From Chthoniobacter sp. (lineage in GTDB: Bacteria > Verrucomicrobiota > Verrucomicrobiia > Chthoniobacterales > Chthoniobacteraceae), in the NCBI GenBank assembly GCA_021414005.1, contig JAIOPH010000031.1, forward strand, positions 1-64,000: a DNA stretch of 64,000 bases, read 5' to 3'. Below, in pieces: positions 22,349 through 31,342 of the stretch. The notes under the pieces were generated by a model. It had not been told where the DNA came from. It worked only from the letters and a program-made list of their open reading frames with translations, and did no database searches. The position numbers and the translations under genes were made by a program. Each line of letters begins with the position of its first letter. Position 1 is the stretch's first letter.

Positions 22349-24841
22349 TCACGACCCCGGCCCCGGATCGAGCACGCAGCGGAAGCCGAAGATCACGTCG
22401 CGCTCCGAGCGATCCACGACGTTGCGATACGACGAACGCAGTTCGGCGGGGGCGGCGGTGCCCCAGGAGCCGCCGCGCAGTACGCCCCAATCGTGCGCGC
22501 CGGTGGTGCCGCCCTTGTAGCTGTCGGCGCACCATTGCCAGACGTTGCCGGTCATGTCGAAAAGGCCCGCCCGGTTCGCGGCGAAGCTGCCCACCGGGGA
22601 GGTTTGCGGAAAGCCGTCGCGGTAGCCGGCGATGACTCCGCCGCGCTTCGACGGGCCGTCGGCGAAATTGCCGGTGCCGGCCGGCGGCGGCCATTGTTTG
22701 CCCCACGGAAAATCGCGGGTTTTGCCGTCGCGCTGTTCCGGCGTTTCGCCGCCCTCGTCGGGCAGACCGGCGGCGGCGCTCCATTCCTTGTCGGTCGGCA
22801 GGCGGTAGCGCTGGCTGGTTTCCAGCCGCCCGACGGCGAGTTCGCGCGCGGTCAGCCAGTCGCAAAAAGAGGTGGCGTCCTCCCAGTGAATGCGCACCGC
22901 CGGGTGCGTGGCCGTCTGGGGAAAATCCGCGACCGGCTGGGCGCGCGCGGTGCCGGAGCAAAAAGCCTCGAAATCCCGCACGCGCACTGGCCAGATGCCC
23001 ACGAGCACCTCGCCGACGGGCGCGAACTTCATGCCGAGGCTGTTTTCCCACGGCTGCCCGCGCGTGGGCCCGGCGCGCTGCACGAAGCGCGCGGGAATGA
23101 ACGTCTGTCCGCCGGGTTGCACGTCGCCGGAGACTTCCAGATTTTTGAAACCCTCCAGCCGGATTTCGTAGTTCACGCGCCCCGGTTCGAGGTCTTCGAG
23201 CAGTAGCGGCGTGCGACCCTGCTCTTCGCCCTTGGCAAAGACCGTCGCGCCGCCGGGCGAGCTGGTGATTTTCACACTGCCGCCGGCAAACTCGAAGGCC
23301 GCCTCCGCCGCCTGCTGATGGTCTGCCTGCACGCTGCGTTTTTGCTCGGGCCAGGAGCGGTAGCGCGCACTGATGTCGTGCGCGCCCTCCGCCAGTGCCA
23401 GCTCCACTGGCGCGGTGCCCACGGCCCGGCCATCGGCAAAAATCTCCGCACCCGGCGGCGTGCTCGTTACGGCGATCCGCCCCGTCGCGAATTCCATTTC
23501 CACCGGCGCGGTTTCCCCGCGTTTGATCTCCAGCTCCGCGGTGCGCTCCCGCCCGTCGAGCCGCATGCGCACTTGATAGGCACCCGCCGCCAAGTCAGCG
23601 AGCGTCGCGGGTGTGGTCCCGCTTTTCACCACGACCTCGCCCTGCCGCAGCTCGAACGCCGCGCCCACGGGCCGCGACGCCAGCGCCGCCGCGCCGCGCG
23701 CCTGGGCCAGCCGCACTTTGGCCGGATGCGCTTCCGTCGCGGCGCGGATTTCAAAGGCCGTGTCCACCGGTTTGTAGCCCGTGAGCATGACATGCGCGGA
23801 GTGCCGCCCCACCGGCAGCTCGGCAAATTGCGCGGGCGCACGCTTCATCCGGCCATCGAGCACCACCATCGCGCCCGGCGGCTCCGTCTCGATGAGCACG
23901 CCACCTCGTTTCGCCCCAAGGCTGGAAAAATGCCAGCCCGCCGCGAGCAACGCGACAGCCGCGCCCACGCTCGCGAGCAGCGGCCAGCGCCGCCGCGCGT
24001 GCCCCGCCAGCGGACGTCCGTCGCGCAGCCGCACGAGATCTTCATGCAGCTCCTCCGCGCTCGCATAGCGGCCGGCGGGATCATTGGCGCACGCGCGCAG
24101 CAGCACCTCGTTGAGCTGGAGCAGCGCGCCCTTGTCCGGCAATTCGTCGAGCCGCGTACACACCGACGGAAATTCCATCCGGTCTTTGCCCATCGCGATT
24201 TCGTAAAGCACTTTGCCGAGGCTGTAGATATCCGCCTGCACACTGCCCGGCCCCTCCGGCGGCACGTAGCCTTCCGTGCCGACGAACGAATCCCCGCCGC
24301 TCGCCGCCACCAGCCCGATGTCCGCGATCTTCGGCACACCGCCCACAAAGATGACGTTCGCCGGCTTGATGTCGCGATGCACCAGCCCCTGCGCATGCAG
24401 CACGCCGAGCGCGCGGGAAAGCGAAAGGCCGATCGTCACGCACTCGTCCGTGAGCAGCCGCGCGCGGCGCGCCAGCTCGCTTTTCAGCGTCTTTGGCGCG
24501 TAGTTTTCCGGGTCGATCCGCCCGCCGGCGAGGTGGTCGTCCGCCAGTTCCATGACGTAGTAGAAAAAGTGGCCGCCCTCCTCGCGTCCGACGTGCAGAA
24601 TGTCCACGAAGCCCGCATCGCCGCGCGAAATCGGCTCGAATTTCGACATGCCCTCGAACTCGCGCAGAAACGCCTTGTCGCTCTCAAAGGTCCGCCGGTC
24701 CACGATCTTCACCGCCCGCCACGTCCCCGTGAGCGAACGCGCCAGCCAGATTTCGCCATACGACCCGCGACCGATGACCCGGACCATTTCGTGGTTCGGG
24801 ATCTTCGGGACTTCGCGGTGGGTTGAAACGCCGGGCTGCAT
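22349..24841 (-). CDS. Ser/Thr protein kinase with PEGA repeats and FGE-sulfatase-like domain
   Basis: An 830-residue single-pass signalling protein. The kinase domain (residues 18-280) has GRGSYGEIW, AVKI with Lys45, HRDIKPANV with Asp157, and a DIG triplet (174-176) in place of DFG. One membrane helix follows at 287-303. Outside, three PEGA-like repeats occur (each with a PPGA or PGGA turn such as IETEPPGAMVVLDG), then a formylglycine-generating-enzyme-like domain (about 600-825: NSLGMKFAPVGEVLVGIWPV, PTDKEWSAAAG, GLFDMTGNVWQWC, VLRGGSWG, FGFRC). FGE-like ends usually bind ligands here. It lies 59 bases after hlyD in the tolC operon run. Confidence 0.9.
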   Translation of the reverse strand: MQPGVSTHREVPKIPNHEMVRVIGRGSYGEIWLARSLTGTWRAVKIVDRRTFESDKAFLREFEGMSKFEPISRGDAGFVDILHVGREEGGHFFYYVMELADDHLAGGRIDPENYAPKTLKSELARRARLLTDECVTIGLSLSRALGVLHAQGLVHRDIKPANVIFVGGVPKIADIGLVAASGGDSFVGTEGYVPPEGPGSVQADIYSLGKVLYEIAMGKDRMEFPSVCTRLDELPDKGALLQLNEVLLRACANDPAGRYASAEELHEDLVRLRDGRPLAGHARRRWPLLASVGAAVALLAAGWHFSSLGAKRGGVLIETEPPGAMVVLDGRMKRAPAQFAELPVGRHSAHVMLTGYKPVDTAFEIRAATEAHPAKVRLAQARGAAALASRPVGAAFELRQGEVVVKSGTTPATLADLAAGAYQVRMRLDGRERTAELEIKRGETAPVEMEFATGRIAVTSTPPGAEIFADGRAVGTAPVELALAEGAHDISARYRSWPEQKRSVQADHQQAAEAAFEFAGGSVKITSSPGGATVFAKGEEQGRTPLLLEDLEPGRVNYEIRLEGFKNLEVSGDVQPGGQTFIPARFVQRAGPTRGQPWENSLGMKFAPVGEVLVGIWPVRVRDFEAFCSGTARAQPVADFPQTATHPAVRIHWEDATSFCDWLTARELAVGRLETSQRYRLPTDKEWSAAAGLPDEGGETPEQRDGKTRDFPWGKQWPPPAGTGNFADGPSKRGGVIAGYRDGFPQTSPVGSFAANRAGLFDMTGNVWQWCADSYKGGTTGAHDWGVLRGGSWGTAAPAELRSSYRNVVDRSERDVIFGFRCVLDPGPGS

Positions 24842-24900
24842 GACCGGCGCGGAGACTACCCGGCCCGCCGCGCGGGCACAAACGGCGAGTTTGGCGCCCC

Positions 24901-25629
24901 TCAGTCCGGCTCCACGAGGGTGCAGCGGACGCCGCTGCGGTGCTCGCCGCTGGAATTTTCAATCGTGAATTTCACGCGCACCGTCCCGCTCGCGGGATCG
25001 GTGACCGGGCTGATGAACTCGACCGTGCCGGCGACGCGTTTGCGGCCGTCGAGGGTCAGCGGGACCTGGTCGCCAGCTTTGAGGCCGAGGGCGCGGGCGG
25101 GCGGGAGAAAAAGATTGGCCGTGAGCCGGTCGATCTGCACCACGGTGAGGACGTGCGGGTTGGCGGCGGAGACGGCTTCGCTGGGATCGCGTTTGATGTC
25201 GTTAACGAGTCCGTCCACCGGGCTGCGCATGAGCCGCGTCTCGATCATCGCCTGAAACTTGCGCACCAGCGCGTCCTTGATCGTGAGATCGGTGCGGGCC
25301 TTTTCCAACTCATCCGGTGTCGCGCGACCGGAGCTGGCGAGTTCTTCGAGACGCTGTTTGCGCGTGGCCTGAAGCCGGGCCTCGGCCTGGGCGATGTCGC
25401 ACTCCGCCTGCAGGGTCGCGGTGTCGAGCCGCGCGAGGATCTGCCCCTTCTTCACCGCGTCGCCTTCTTTCACGAGCACCTCCGCGATCACGCCGGGTTC
25501 CGCCGCAGAGATGGTGATGATGCGATACGGTTCCGCGTAGCCGAGCATTTCGCCCGCGCGGGTGGTGGTGGTGAGAAGGAGGAAGGCGAGGAGCCGGGCG
25601 AAGAAGAGGTTTTGCGGCGTTTTGTTCAT
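24901..25629 (-). CDS. HlyD/MFP-family periplasmic adaptor
   Basis: A 242-residue compact membrane-fusion protein with a signal peptide (FFARLLAFLLLTTTTRA). It has both lipoyl half-motifs: ISAAEPGVIAEVLVKEGDAVKKGQILARLD at about 38-67 and MRSPVDGLVNDIKRD near 134, with an alpha-hairpin of about 65 residues between them, then a short beta barrel. Such adaptors link an inner-membrane machine to a TolC channel. It is the third gene after tolC and the secA-like gene, 14 bases from the latter, so it is almost certainly co-transcribed. No ABC or RND transporter is encoded beside it. Confidence 0.9.
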   Translation of the reverse strand: MNKTPQNLFFARLLAFLLLTTTTRAGEMLGYAEPYRIITISAAEPGVIAEVLVKEGDAVKKGQILARLDTATLQAECDIAQAEARLQATRKQRLEELASSGRATPDELEKARTDLTIKDALVRKFQAMIETRLMRSPVDGLVNDIKRDPSEAVSAANPHVLTVVQIDRLTANLFLPPARALGLKAGDQVPLTLDGRKRVAGTVEFISPVTDPASGTVRVKFTIENSSGEHRSGVRCTLVEPD

Positions 25630-25643
25630 GCGAATCTTCCCGT

Positions 25644-27530
25644 TCAGAGCGCCCGTTTTAGTTCATCCAGCCACTCGTCGTAGCGCGCGAGCTGGCGGCG
25701 TTGCTCGCGGTCGGCGGCTTCGACCCGGCGCTGGGTGCGGAGGAAGTGGGCGGCCGTGCTCGCGGGCAGCTCGGCATCGGCCGTGGTGGCGAGTCGCGCA
25801 GCGAGCGCGGGGGCGTGGCGTTGCAGGAGGTCGTCTTCGAGCGAAAGGAAAAACTGGCCGCTGCCCGGCTGGCCCTGCCGCGCGGCGCGGCCCATGAGCT
25901 GGCGATCAATGCGCGCGGACTCGTGGCGCTCCAGGCCGATGACGTGCAGCCCGCCGACGCGCTGGCTTTCCTCCGGCACGGGAATGTGCGCGCCGCGTCC
26001 GGCCATGTTGGTGGCGATCGTGACGGTTCCCGGCTCGCCCGCCTGCTCGATGATCGCCGCCTCCCCGGCGTCCTGCTTGGCGTTGAGCAGACGAAAGGGG
26101 ATGCCGTGCGCGGTGAGCTGCGCGGCCAGCGCTTCGCTGTTCTCGATCGTGCGCGTGCCGATCAGGACAGGCTGGCCTTTGGCGCGGCAGCGCGCGACCT
26201 CCGCGGTGACGGCGGCGAGTTTCGCCGCGCGCGTGCGAAAGACGCGGTCGGGCAAAATGATCCGGCGCGACGGACGGTGCAGCGGGATGATCGTCGTGCG
26301 CAACCTGTAGCTCCGTTGCAGCTCGGGCGCGGCTTCGCGGGCGGTGCCCGACATGCCGCAGACGGTGCGGTAAAGGCGGAAGTAGGCCGGCCGGGTGATG
26401 GTCGCATCGGAACAATTCTCGTCGGTGATCGTGGTGCCCGCCGCGGCTTCGACGGCCTGATGCAGTCCTTCGCGCCAGGAGCGGTCGGGGCACGGGCGGC
26501 CGGTGAATTCGTCCACGATGACGACGGCGTCGTCGCGCAGCACGTAATGCACATCGCGCCGAAACTGCTGCCGCGCTCGGAGGGCGGACTCGACGTAGGC
26601 CGACCAGCGGCGGCGCAGATGCGGCAGCACGTCGTCGGTGAGTTGATCGAGCGCACGGCGTTCGCCCGTCGGAGTGAGCGCGAGCCGCGTCGCGTCCGGC
26701 GCGAAATCTTCGCCTGCTCGAAGCTGTGCCGCGGTGCGGTCCGCGAGCAGGTACACTTCCGGCGTGGCGCTCGGTTTTTTCGCCCCCATCGCGATGACGA
26801 GCGGCGAGCTGGCTTCGTCAATGAGCACGCTGTCCGCTTCATCAATCACCGCGAACGCCTGCCCGCGCTGCACGACATCCGGCGGCGGCCCGGCCTGCCC
26901 GAGGAGCCGATGATGAAAGTGCTGCGCCGGGCGGCGGGCGTGCGCGGCGCGGATCGCGACCTGGTCGCGCAGATAGTCGAAGCCAAACTCGGTGCCGACG
27001 CCGTAGGTCACGTCGCAAAGATAGGCGGCGCGTTTCGCTGCCCGGTCGGCGCGCTCGGCGAGCAGGCCCACGGTCAGGCCGAGCAGGGCGAAAGAGGGAC
27101 GCGCGAATTCGCAGTCGCGCTGTGCGAGGTAGGCATTGACCGTCGCGACGTGCGCGCCATGGCCGTGGAGCCCGAAGAAAAAGGCGGGCAGCAGCGCGAC
27201 GAGCGTCTTGCCTTCGCCCGTGGCCATTTCCGCGAGCCGGCCCTCCGCGAGCGTGAGGCCCGCAGTGAGCTGCACGTCATACGGCGTGATGCCGTGGACG
27301 CGGCGCACGGCTTCCGCCATGAGCGCCACGGCGGCGGTCGCGCAGGGCTGCGCACGCAGCGCGTCCGCGTGTTCGCGCAGCCGCGTGTCCGAGTCCGTGC
27401 GCAGCTCCGCGAACCTGCGCTTGATCGGTTCGAGCGGATCCGGGCGGCTCCACGGAAAGAACCGGTGCGCGAAGCTGCGCGAGACCGGCGTGCGCCGGGC
27501 GCTACTTGCTGGCCGTGTGGGATTTTCCAT
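25644..27530 (-). CDS. truncated SecA-like ATPase (SecA core without two-helix finger)
   Basis: A 628-residue SecA homologue. Motifs in order: Walker A GEGKT (105-109), VNAYLAQRD (131-139), YGVGTEFGFDYLRD (176-189), VIDEAD (228-233), a PPXD segment, GMSGTA, GTRTIENSEALAAQL, TIATNMAGRGAH, and GGLHVIGLERHESARIDRQL...ARQGQPGSGQFFLSLED. All helicase-like motifs look intact, so it should hydrolyse ATP. It ends in the helical scaffold soon after RRQLARYDEW, the counterpart of the IRKQLLEYDD region, so the two-helix finger, helical wing and C-terminal zinc site of full SecA (about 900 residues) are missing. It overlaps tolC by 29 bases and precedes hlyD by 14. It is not the housekeeping SecA. Confidence 0.9.
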   Translation of the reverse strand: MENPTRPASSARRTPVSRSFAHRFFPWSRPDPLEPIKRRFAELRTDSDTRLREHADALRAQPCATAAVALMAEAVRRVHGITPYDVQLTAGLTLAEGRLAEMATGEGKTLVALLPAFFFGLHGHGAHVATVNAYLAQRDCEFARPSFALLGLTVGLLAERADRAAKRAAYLCDVTYGVGTEFGFDYLRDQVAIRAAHARRPAQHFHHRLLGQAGPPPDVVQRGQAFAVIDEADSVLIDEASSPLVIAMGAKKPSATPEVYLLADRTAAQLRAGEDFAPDATRLALTPTGERRALDQLTDDVLPHLRRRWSAYVESALRARQQFRRDVHYVLRDDAVVIVDEFTGRPCPDRSWREGLHQAVEAAAGTTITDENCSDATITRPAYFRLYRTVCGMSGTAREAAPELQRSYRLRTTIIPLHRPSRRIILPDRVFRTRAAKLAAVTAEVARCRAKGQPVLIGTRTIENSEALAAQLTAHGIPFRLLNAKQDAGEAAIIEQAGEPGTVTIATNMAGRGAHIPVPEESQRVGGLHVIGLERHESARIDRQLMGRAARQGQPGSGQFFLSLEDDLLQRHAPALAARLATTADAELPASTAAHFLRTQRRVEAADREQRRQLARYDEWLDELKRAL

Positions 27531-29340
27531 CGCGTCCGCCTTTTTCCAAACGCAGCACCGGCAGCCCCTTCGGATCCTTTTCGCGAATCACCCGGACATC
27601 CGAGTAGGCGAGGAGCTGACCCTTCGCGCGTTCGAGATTCACGATTGCGATCTGGTAGTTCGCGGCGGCGCGGATGAACTCCTCCTCGGCGTTGCTGCGG
27701 CGGTCCTGCGCGTCGAGCAGGTTGTCGAGAAAGATGGTGGTCCGCGCCTCGTCATTCACGCCCGGCGCGGGCGACGCGGTCTGCAGCGCGCGGCGCGCCT
27801 CGACGAACTCCACGTCGGCGGTGAACGCCTTCACGGCGGAATACTTCGCCTGCGTTTCGCGAAAGGCCGTGGCGGCTTCGCGGGCGCTGATTTTCACTTC
27901 GAGAAAGACCGAGTCGATGGTCGTCTTGAGCTGGTCGAGTTGCTGGCGGAGTTCGAGCCGGCGACGGTCGAGACGGGCGCGGGCGATGTTGTTTTCCAGC
28001 GGGATACTGAAGATAAAACCGGCGGAAAAGCCGGGGCCGCCCTCGTGGTATTGTTTGCCGTAGGCGTCGGCGTAGTCGCCTCCGGAAAGTCCGCCGAGCG
28101 AGCCCTGGAGCACGAGGTTCAGCTCGGGCAGCAGTTCGTTGCGCTGCATGTTTTCGCGGAGTGTGGCGGCGCGAAGCTGGAGAAAAGCCTGGTTGATTTC
28201 CGGGCGATGATCGAGCGCGGTGGCGGCGGCCTGCTCGGCGTCCACGACGCTCGCGGCGAGCACGAGGCGGTCTCCGGGAATGAGCTCAATATTTGCGGAG
28301 GCCAGCAATTCGGGGTCGCTGGTCAGCGCCTTCAGCCGGTCCTGGGCGTTGCGGATGGCGGCCTCATTGCGGATGAGATCGGCGCGCCGCTCGGCGAGCG
28401 CGGACTCCGCGCGGAAAAGCTGCGTCTGCTGGGCATCCACTTTCTGGCGCGCCTTCATTTCATCGGCGATGCGCACCGTTTCCTCCACCAGCTTGGCTTT
28501 TTGCAAATAGGTCACGCGCGCCGCGTAGAGCGCCCAGTAGGTGCGCGTGATTTCCAGCAGATGCGATTCGCTCTGCCGCACGAATTCCGCCATGGCGATG
28601 TCCGAATCGAGCTTCGCAATCCGCATCGTCGCGCGGTTGTAGCCCACGCCTCCGCCTTTCAGCAGCGGCTGCACGATGGAGAGCGACAGCTCGCCCGTGG
28701 ACTGGGAGTTCGGCGTGAAATAGATCGAGTTGTTCGCGACCTGCCCGAGCTTTTGCGACAACGTGACCTCGGTGCCGGTGATGAATTTCTTCTTCGCTCC
28801 GGCCTCGAAAGCCCACGAGTCCTGATGAAAACGGCTCGCCCCGCCGGTGGTCAGTGTGTTCCCGACCGGGTCATTCGAGCGGTCGAATTTTCCCTGGAGA
28901 AAAGCGTTCGTGTCGAACGCGCCCTTGGCCTCGCGGATGCCGGTCTCGCGGATCACCGGCAGGTCGCCAAAGACGCGGATCTGCTTCGAGTTGCGCAGCG
29001 CGCGCAGGTAGAGGTTCTCGATGGTGATGTCCTTGCCGATGCTGCTGCCGATGGAGCTTTTCTGGCCGCGGATCCACCACGGGGAAAAGTCCGCCGGGAT
29101 CTTCACGTCGGATTTTTTCGTAAAGCCGCGCGTGCCGCGGCCAAAGGTCGCCGCCTCCGCGCGGTAGGCCTCGAAAAGCGGATTTTCTTCCGCAATCGGA
29201 TCGAGCGGAATCTGCAGCTCCGCCTGCGTCGGCAGTTCGGGCAGCGCGTCGTCCTTTCCCGCGGCAAAAGCAGCCGGGCCACCGGTGCGAGCGGTCCAGG
29301 CGAGCACGAGGGCCAGGAGAAATGGGCGGCGAAAATTCAT
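27502..29340 (-). CDS. TolC-family outer-membrane efflux protein
   Basis: A 612-residue outer-membrane channel protein. A signal peptide (FLLALVLAWTARTGGPAAFA) is followed by an extended N-terminal region of about 130 residues. The OEP repeats then follow, with long helices rich in Gln, Ala and Arg: SESHLLEITRTYWALYAARV, AEQAAATALDHRPEINQAFL, FSIPLENNIARARLDRRRLE and a closing AANYQIAIVNLERAKGQLLAY. It is longer than E. coli TolC. It is the first gene of the run tolC, secA-like, hlyD, and its 3' end overlaps the secA-like start by 29 bases. It would supply the outer-membrane exit duct for that system. Confidence 0.9.
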   Translation of the reverse strand: MNFRRPFLLALVLAWTARTGGPAAFAAGKDDALPELPTQAELQIPLDPIAEENPLFEAYRAEAATFGRGTRGFTKKSDVKIPADFSPWWIRGQKSSIGSSIGKDITIENLYLRALRNSKQIRVFGDLPVIRETGIREAKGAFDTNAFLQGKFDRSNDPVGNTLTTGGASRFHQDSWAFEAGAKKKFITGTEVTLSQKLGQVANNSIYFTPNSQSTGELSLSIVQPLLKGGGVGYNRATMRIAKLDSDIAMAEFVRQSESHLLEITRTYWALYAARVTYLQKAKLVEETVRIADEMKARQKVDAQQTQLFRAESALAERRADLIRNEAAIRNAQDRLKALTSDPELLASANIELIPGDRLVLAASVVDAEQAAATALDHRPEINQAFLQLRAATLRENMQRNELLPELNLVLQGSLGGLSGGDYADAYGKQYHEGGPGFSAGFIFSIPLENNIARARLDRRRLELRQQLDQLKTTIDSVFLEVKISAREAATAFRETQAKYSAVKAFTADVEFVEARRALQTASPAPGVNDEARTTIFLDNLLDAQDRRSNAEEEFIRAAANYQIAIVNLERAKGQLLAYSDVRVIREKDPKGLPVLRLEKGGRDGKSHTASK

Positions 29341-29418
29341 GGGCTGGGGCCGGAGTCCGGCAAGCCGCCAATTGCAGTTCCCATGCCAACGCGCCGTACG
29401 GCCCTAGAAAACTGCGGG

Positions 29419-29445
29419 CATTTTCCGTCGCTTGAGCGGAAAATG
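29419..29445. promoter_or_regulatory. nine-base perfect palindrome in the tolC / cotH divergent region
   Basis: CATTTTCCG at 29419-29427 and its exact reverse complement CGGAAAATG at 29437-29445 are separated by nine bases. The site lies in the 206-base gap between the divergent tolC operon and the CotH-family gene, so it could be an operator serving both. It might instead be a stem-loop; no T tract follows. Confidence 0.4.
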
Positions 29446-29546
29446 ACCCGCGCCTCGGCCTCGTCTGGCCAGCTGTGCAGGAATTTTGTAAGGGAATGGT
29501 AAAACGCCGCCACGATGCTTCGGGATCGTGTTTCAGTTTGGAAGCC

Positions 29547-31274
29547 ATGAACCGCATTCCCATTTCCTTCGCCGCTCTCCTCTTGGTCATTCCCCCACTG
29601 TCCGCGCAAAATGGCGGGAGACCGGACGACCGGGGCGGCCCTCCGTCCGGTGCGGAGGGCCGCCCGTTTGGCCCGCCACCCGGCATGGGTGCGAGTGAGC
29701 GGAAGATTTTGCAGCAATTTGACAAGAATGGCGATGGCCGGCTCGATGCGGCGGAACGCGCGGAGGCGCGGAAATTTTTACAGGCGAATCCTGCCGGCGG
29801 TCCCGGGGGTTTTCCGAAGCCGCCGGGCGGATTTCCTCCGCCTAGTTTCGGTGGCGGGAAAGAGGAGCCGACCAAGCCGGGGCCGCGCATTTCGCCCGCC
29901 GATGTCGCGCCGGAGCCGGTTTCCGCGCTCTATGCGCCGGAGGTGCTGCGCACGCTTTTCCTCGATTTCGAAGGGGACGACTGGGAGGCGCAGTTGCAGG
30001 ATTTTCACGGCACGGATGTCGAGGTGCCTGCGACGCTGACCGTGGATGGCGTGAAGTATCCGGGCGTGGGGATCCACTTCCGCGGCATGTCCTCCTACAT
30101 GATGTTGAAGGCTGGGCAGAAGCGATCGCTGAACGTGTCGCTCGATTTCACGAATGAGAACCAGAAGCTCGACGGCTACACCACGCTGAATCTGCTCAAT
30201 TCGCACGAGGACGAATCGTTTCTCAGCAGTGTGCTCTACTCCCACATCGCGCGGCAGCATCTGCCCGCGCCCAAGGCGAATTTCGTGCGCGTGGTCATCA
30301 ATGGCGAGAGCTGGGGCGTGTATGTGAACCAGCAGCAGTTCGACAAAAACTTCCTCCAGGAAAACTTCCGCACGAAGAAAGGCACCCGCTGGAAAGTGCG
30401 CGGCTCACCGATGGGCGGCGGCGGGCTCGATTACCTCGGCGAAGAGGTGGCCGAATACAAAAAGCACTACGAAATGAAATCGAAGGACGACCAGGAGGCT
30501 TGGAAGGCGCTCATCGGGCTCTGCCGCACGCTCAGCCAGACGCCGCCCGGGCAGCTCGAAGCCGCGCTCGCGCCGATTCTCGATCTCGACGGACTGCTCC
30601 GGTTTCTGGCCGTGGATAACGCACTGATCAACTGCGACGGCTATTGGATCCGCGCGAGCGATTACAGCATCTACCGCGACACTGCGGGCAAGTTTCACAT
30701 CCTGCCGCAGGACATGAACGAGGCCTTCCGTCCGCCGCAAGGTCCCGGCATGGGCGGCGGGCCGGGCGGCCCTGGTGGCTTTGGGCGCGGCCCAGGTGGA
30801 CCGGGCGGTGAGAAAGCCGGTCTGCCGATGCCCTTTCCAAACCCCTTCGGCGAACGGGAGGGAATCAAGCCACCCAAGGGCGTGGAACTGGACCCGCTCA
30901 TCGGTCTCGATGACGCGAGAAAGCCGCTGCGCAGCCGTGTGCTCGCGGTGCCAGCACTCCGCGAACGCTACCTCGCGCACGTCCGCGCCATCGCCGAGGA
31001 ATCGCTCGATTGGGCGAAACTCGGCCCCTTCGTGGCGAAATATCGCGCGCTCATCGAAAAGGAAATCGCCGCCGATACGCGCAAGCTGAGCAGCCTCGCC
31101 GCATTCCAAAAAGCCACCGCCGACGCGCCCGAGCCATCCGCCGCTCCGGCGCAGCCGGGCCAGCATCCCGACAGTATGAGCTTGCGTGCCTTTGCCGACC
31201 AGCGCCGCACCTATTTGTTAAACTACCCGGAAATCAAGAAACCCGCCCCGCAGAAACCGCCATCAGGAAAGTGA
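29547..31274 (+). CDS. secreted CotH-family protein with EF-hand
   Basis: A 575-residue exported protein. A signal peptide (MNRIPISFAALLLVIPPLSA) precedes a Gly/Pro-rich linker and an EF-hand-like loop FDKNGDGRLDAAE near residue 58. The CotH domain follows (about residues 145-430), with VGIHFRGMSSYMM, KRSLNVSLDFTNENQKLDGY, LLNSHEDESFLSSVLYSHIA, VINGESWGVYVNQQQFDKNF and ILPQDMNEAF. CotH proteins are atypical kinases in Bacillus spore coats; members in this phylum are predicted surface or secreted proteins. A second Gly/Pro-rich insert interrupts the C-terminal third. ATG 29547 is chosen because it starts the signal peptide. It is divergent from tolC. Confidence 0.85.
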   Translation: MNRIPISFAALLLVIPPLSAQNGGRPDDRGGPPSGAEGRPFGPPPGMGASERKILQQFDKNGDGRLDAAERAEARKFLQANPAGGPGGFPKPPGGFPPPSFGGGKEEPTKPGPRISPADVAPEPVSALYAPEVLRTLFLDFEGDDWEAQLQDFHGTDVEVPATLTVDGVKYPGVGIHFRGMSSYMMLKAGQKRSLNVSLDFTNENQKLDGYTTLNLLNSHEDESFLSSVLYSHIARQHLPAPKANFVRVVINGESWGVYVNQQQFDKNFLQENFRTKKGTRWKVRGSPMGGGGLDYLGEEVAEYKKHYEMKSKDDQEAWKALIGLCRTLSQTPPGQLEAALAPILDLDGLLRFLAVDNALINCDGYWIRASDYSIYRDTAGKFHILPQDMNEAFRPPQGPGMGGGPGGPGGFGRGPGGPGGEKAGLPMPFPNPFGEREGIKPPKGVELDPLIGLDDARKPLRSRVLAVPALRERYLAHVRAIAEESLDWAKLGPFVAKYRALIEKEIAADTRKLSSLAAFQKATADAPEPSAAPAQPGQHPDSMSLRAFADQRRTYLLNYPEIKKPAPQKPPSGK

Positions 31275-31342
31275 CACAGCCCGGCTGGCTGGCCGACGGT
31301 GCGGGCGGCCCGGGGCAGGTGTCTTTCTGTCGTCGGTGAGGG

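Noticed and set aside
25701..27677. A long plus-strand open frame across the secA-like gene.
   Set aside because: It is antisense to a gene with clear SecA motifs and has none of its own.
24901..29340. The tolC-hlyD genes were first taken as a normal type I or RND efflux operon.
   Set aside because: No ABC or RND gene is adjacent; the gene between them is a SecA homologue.
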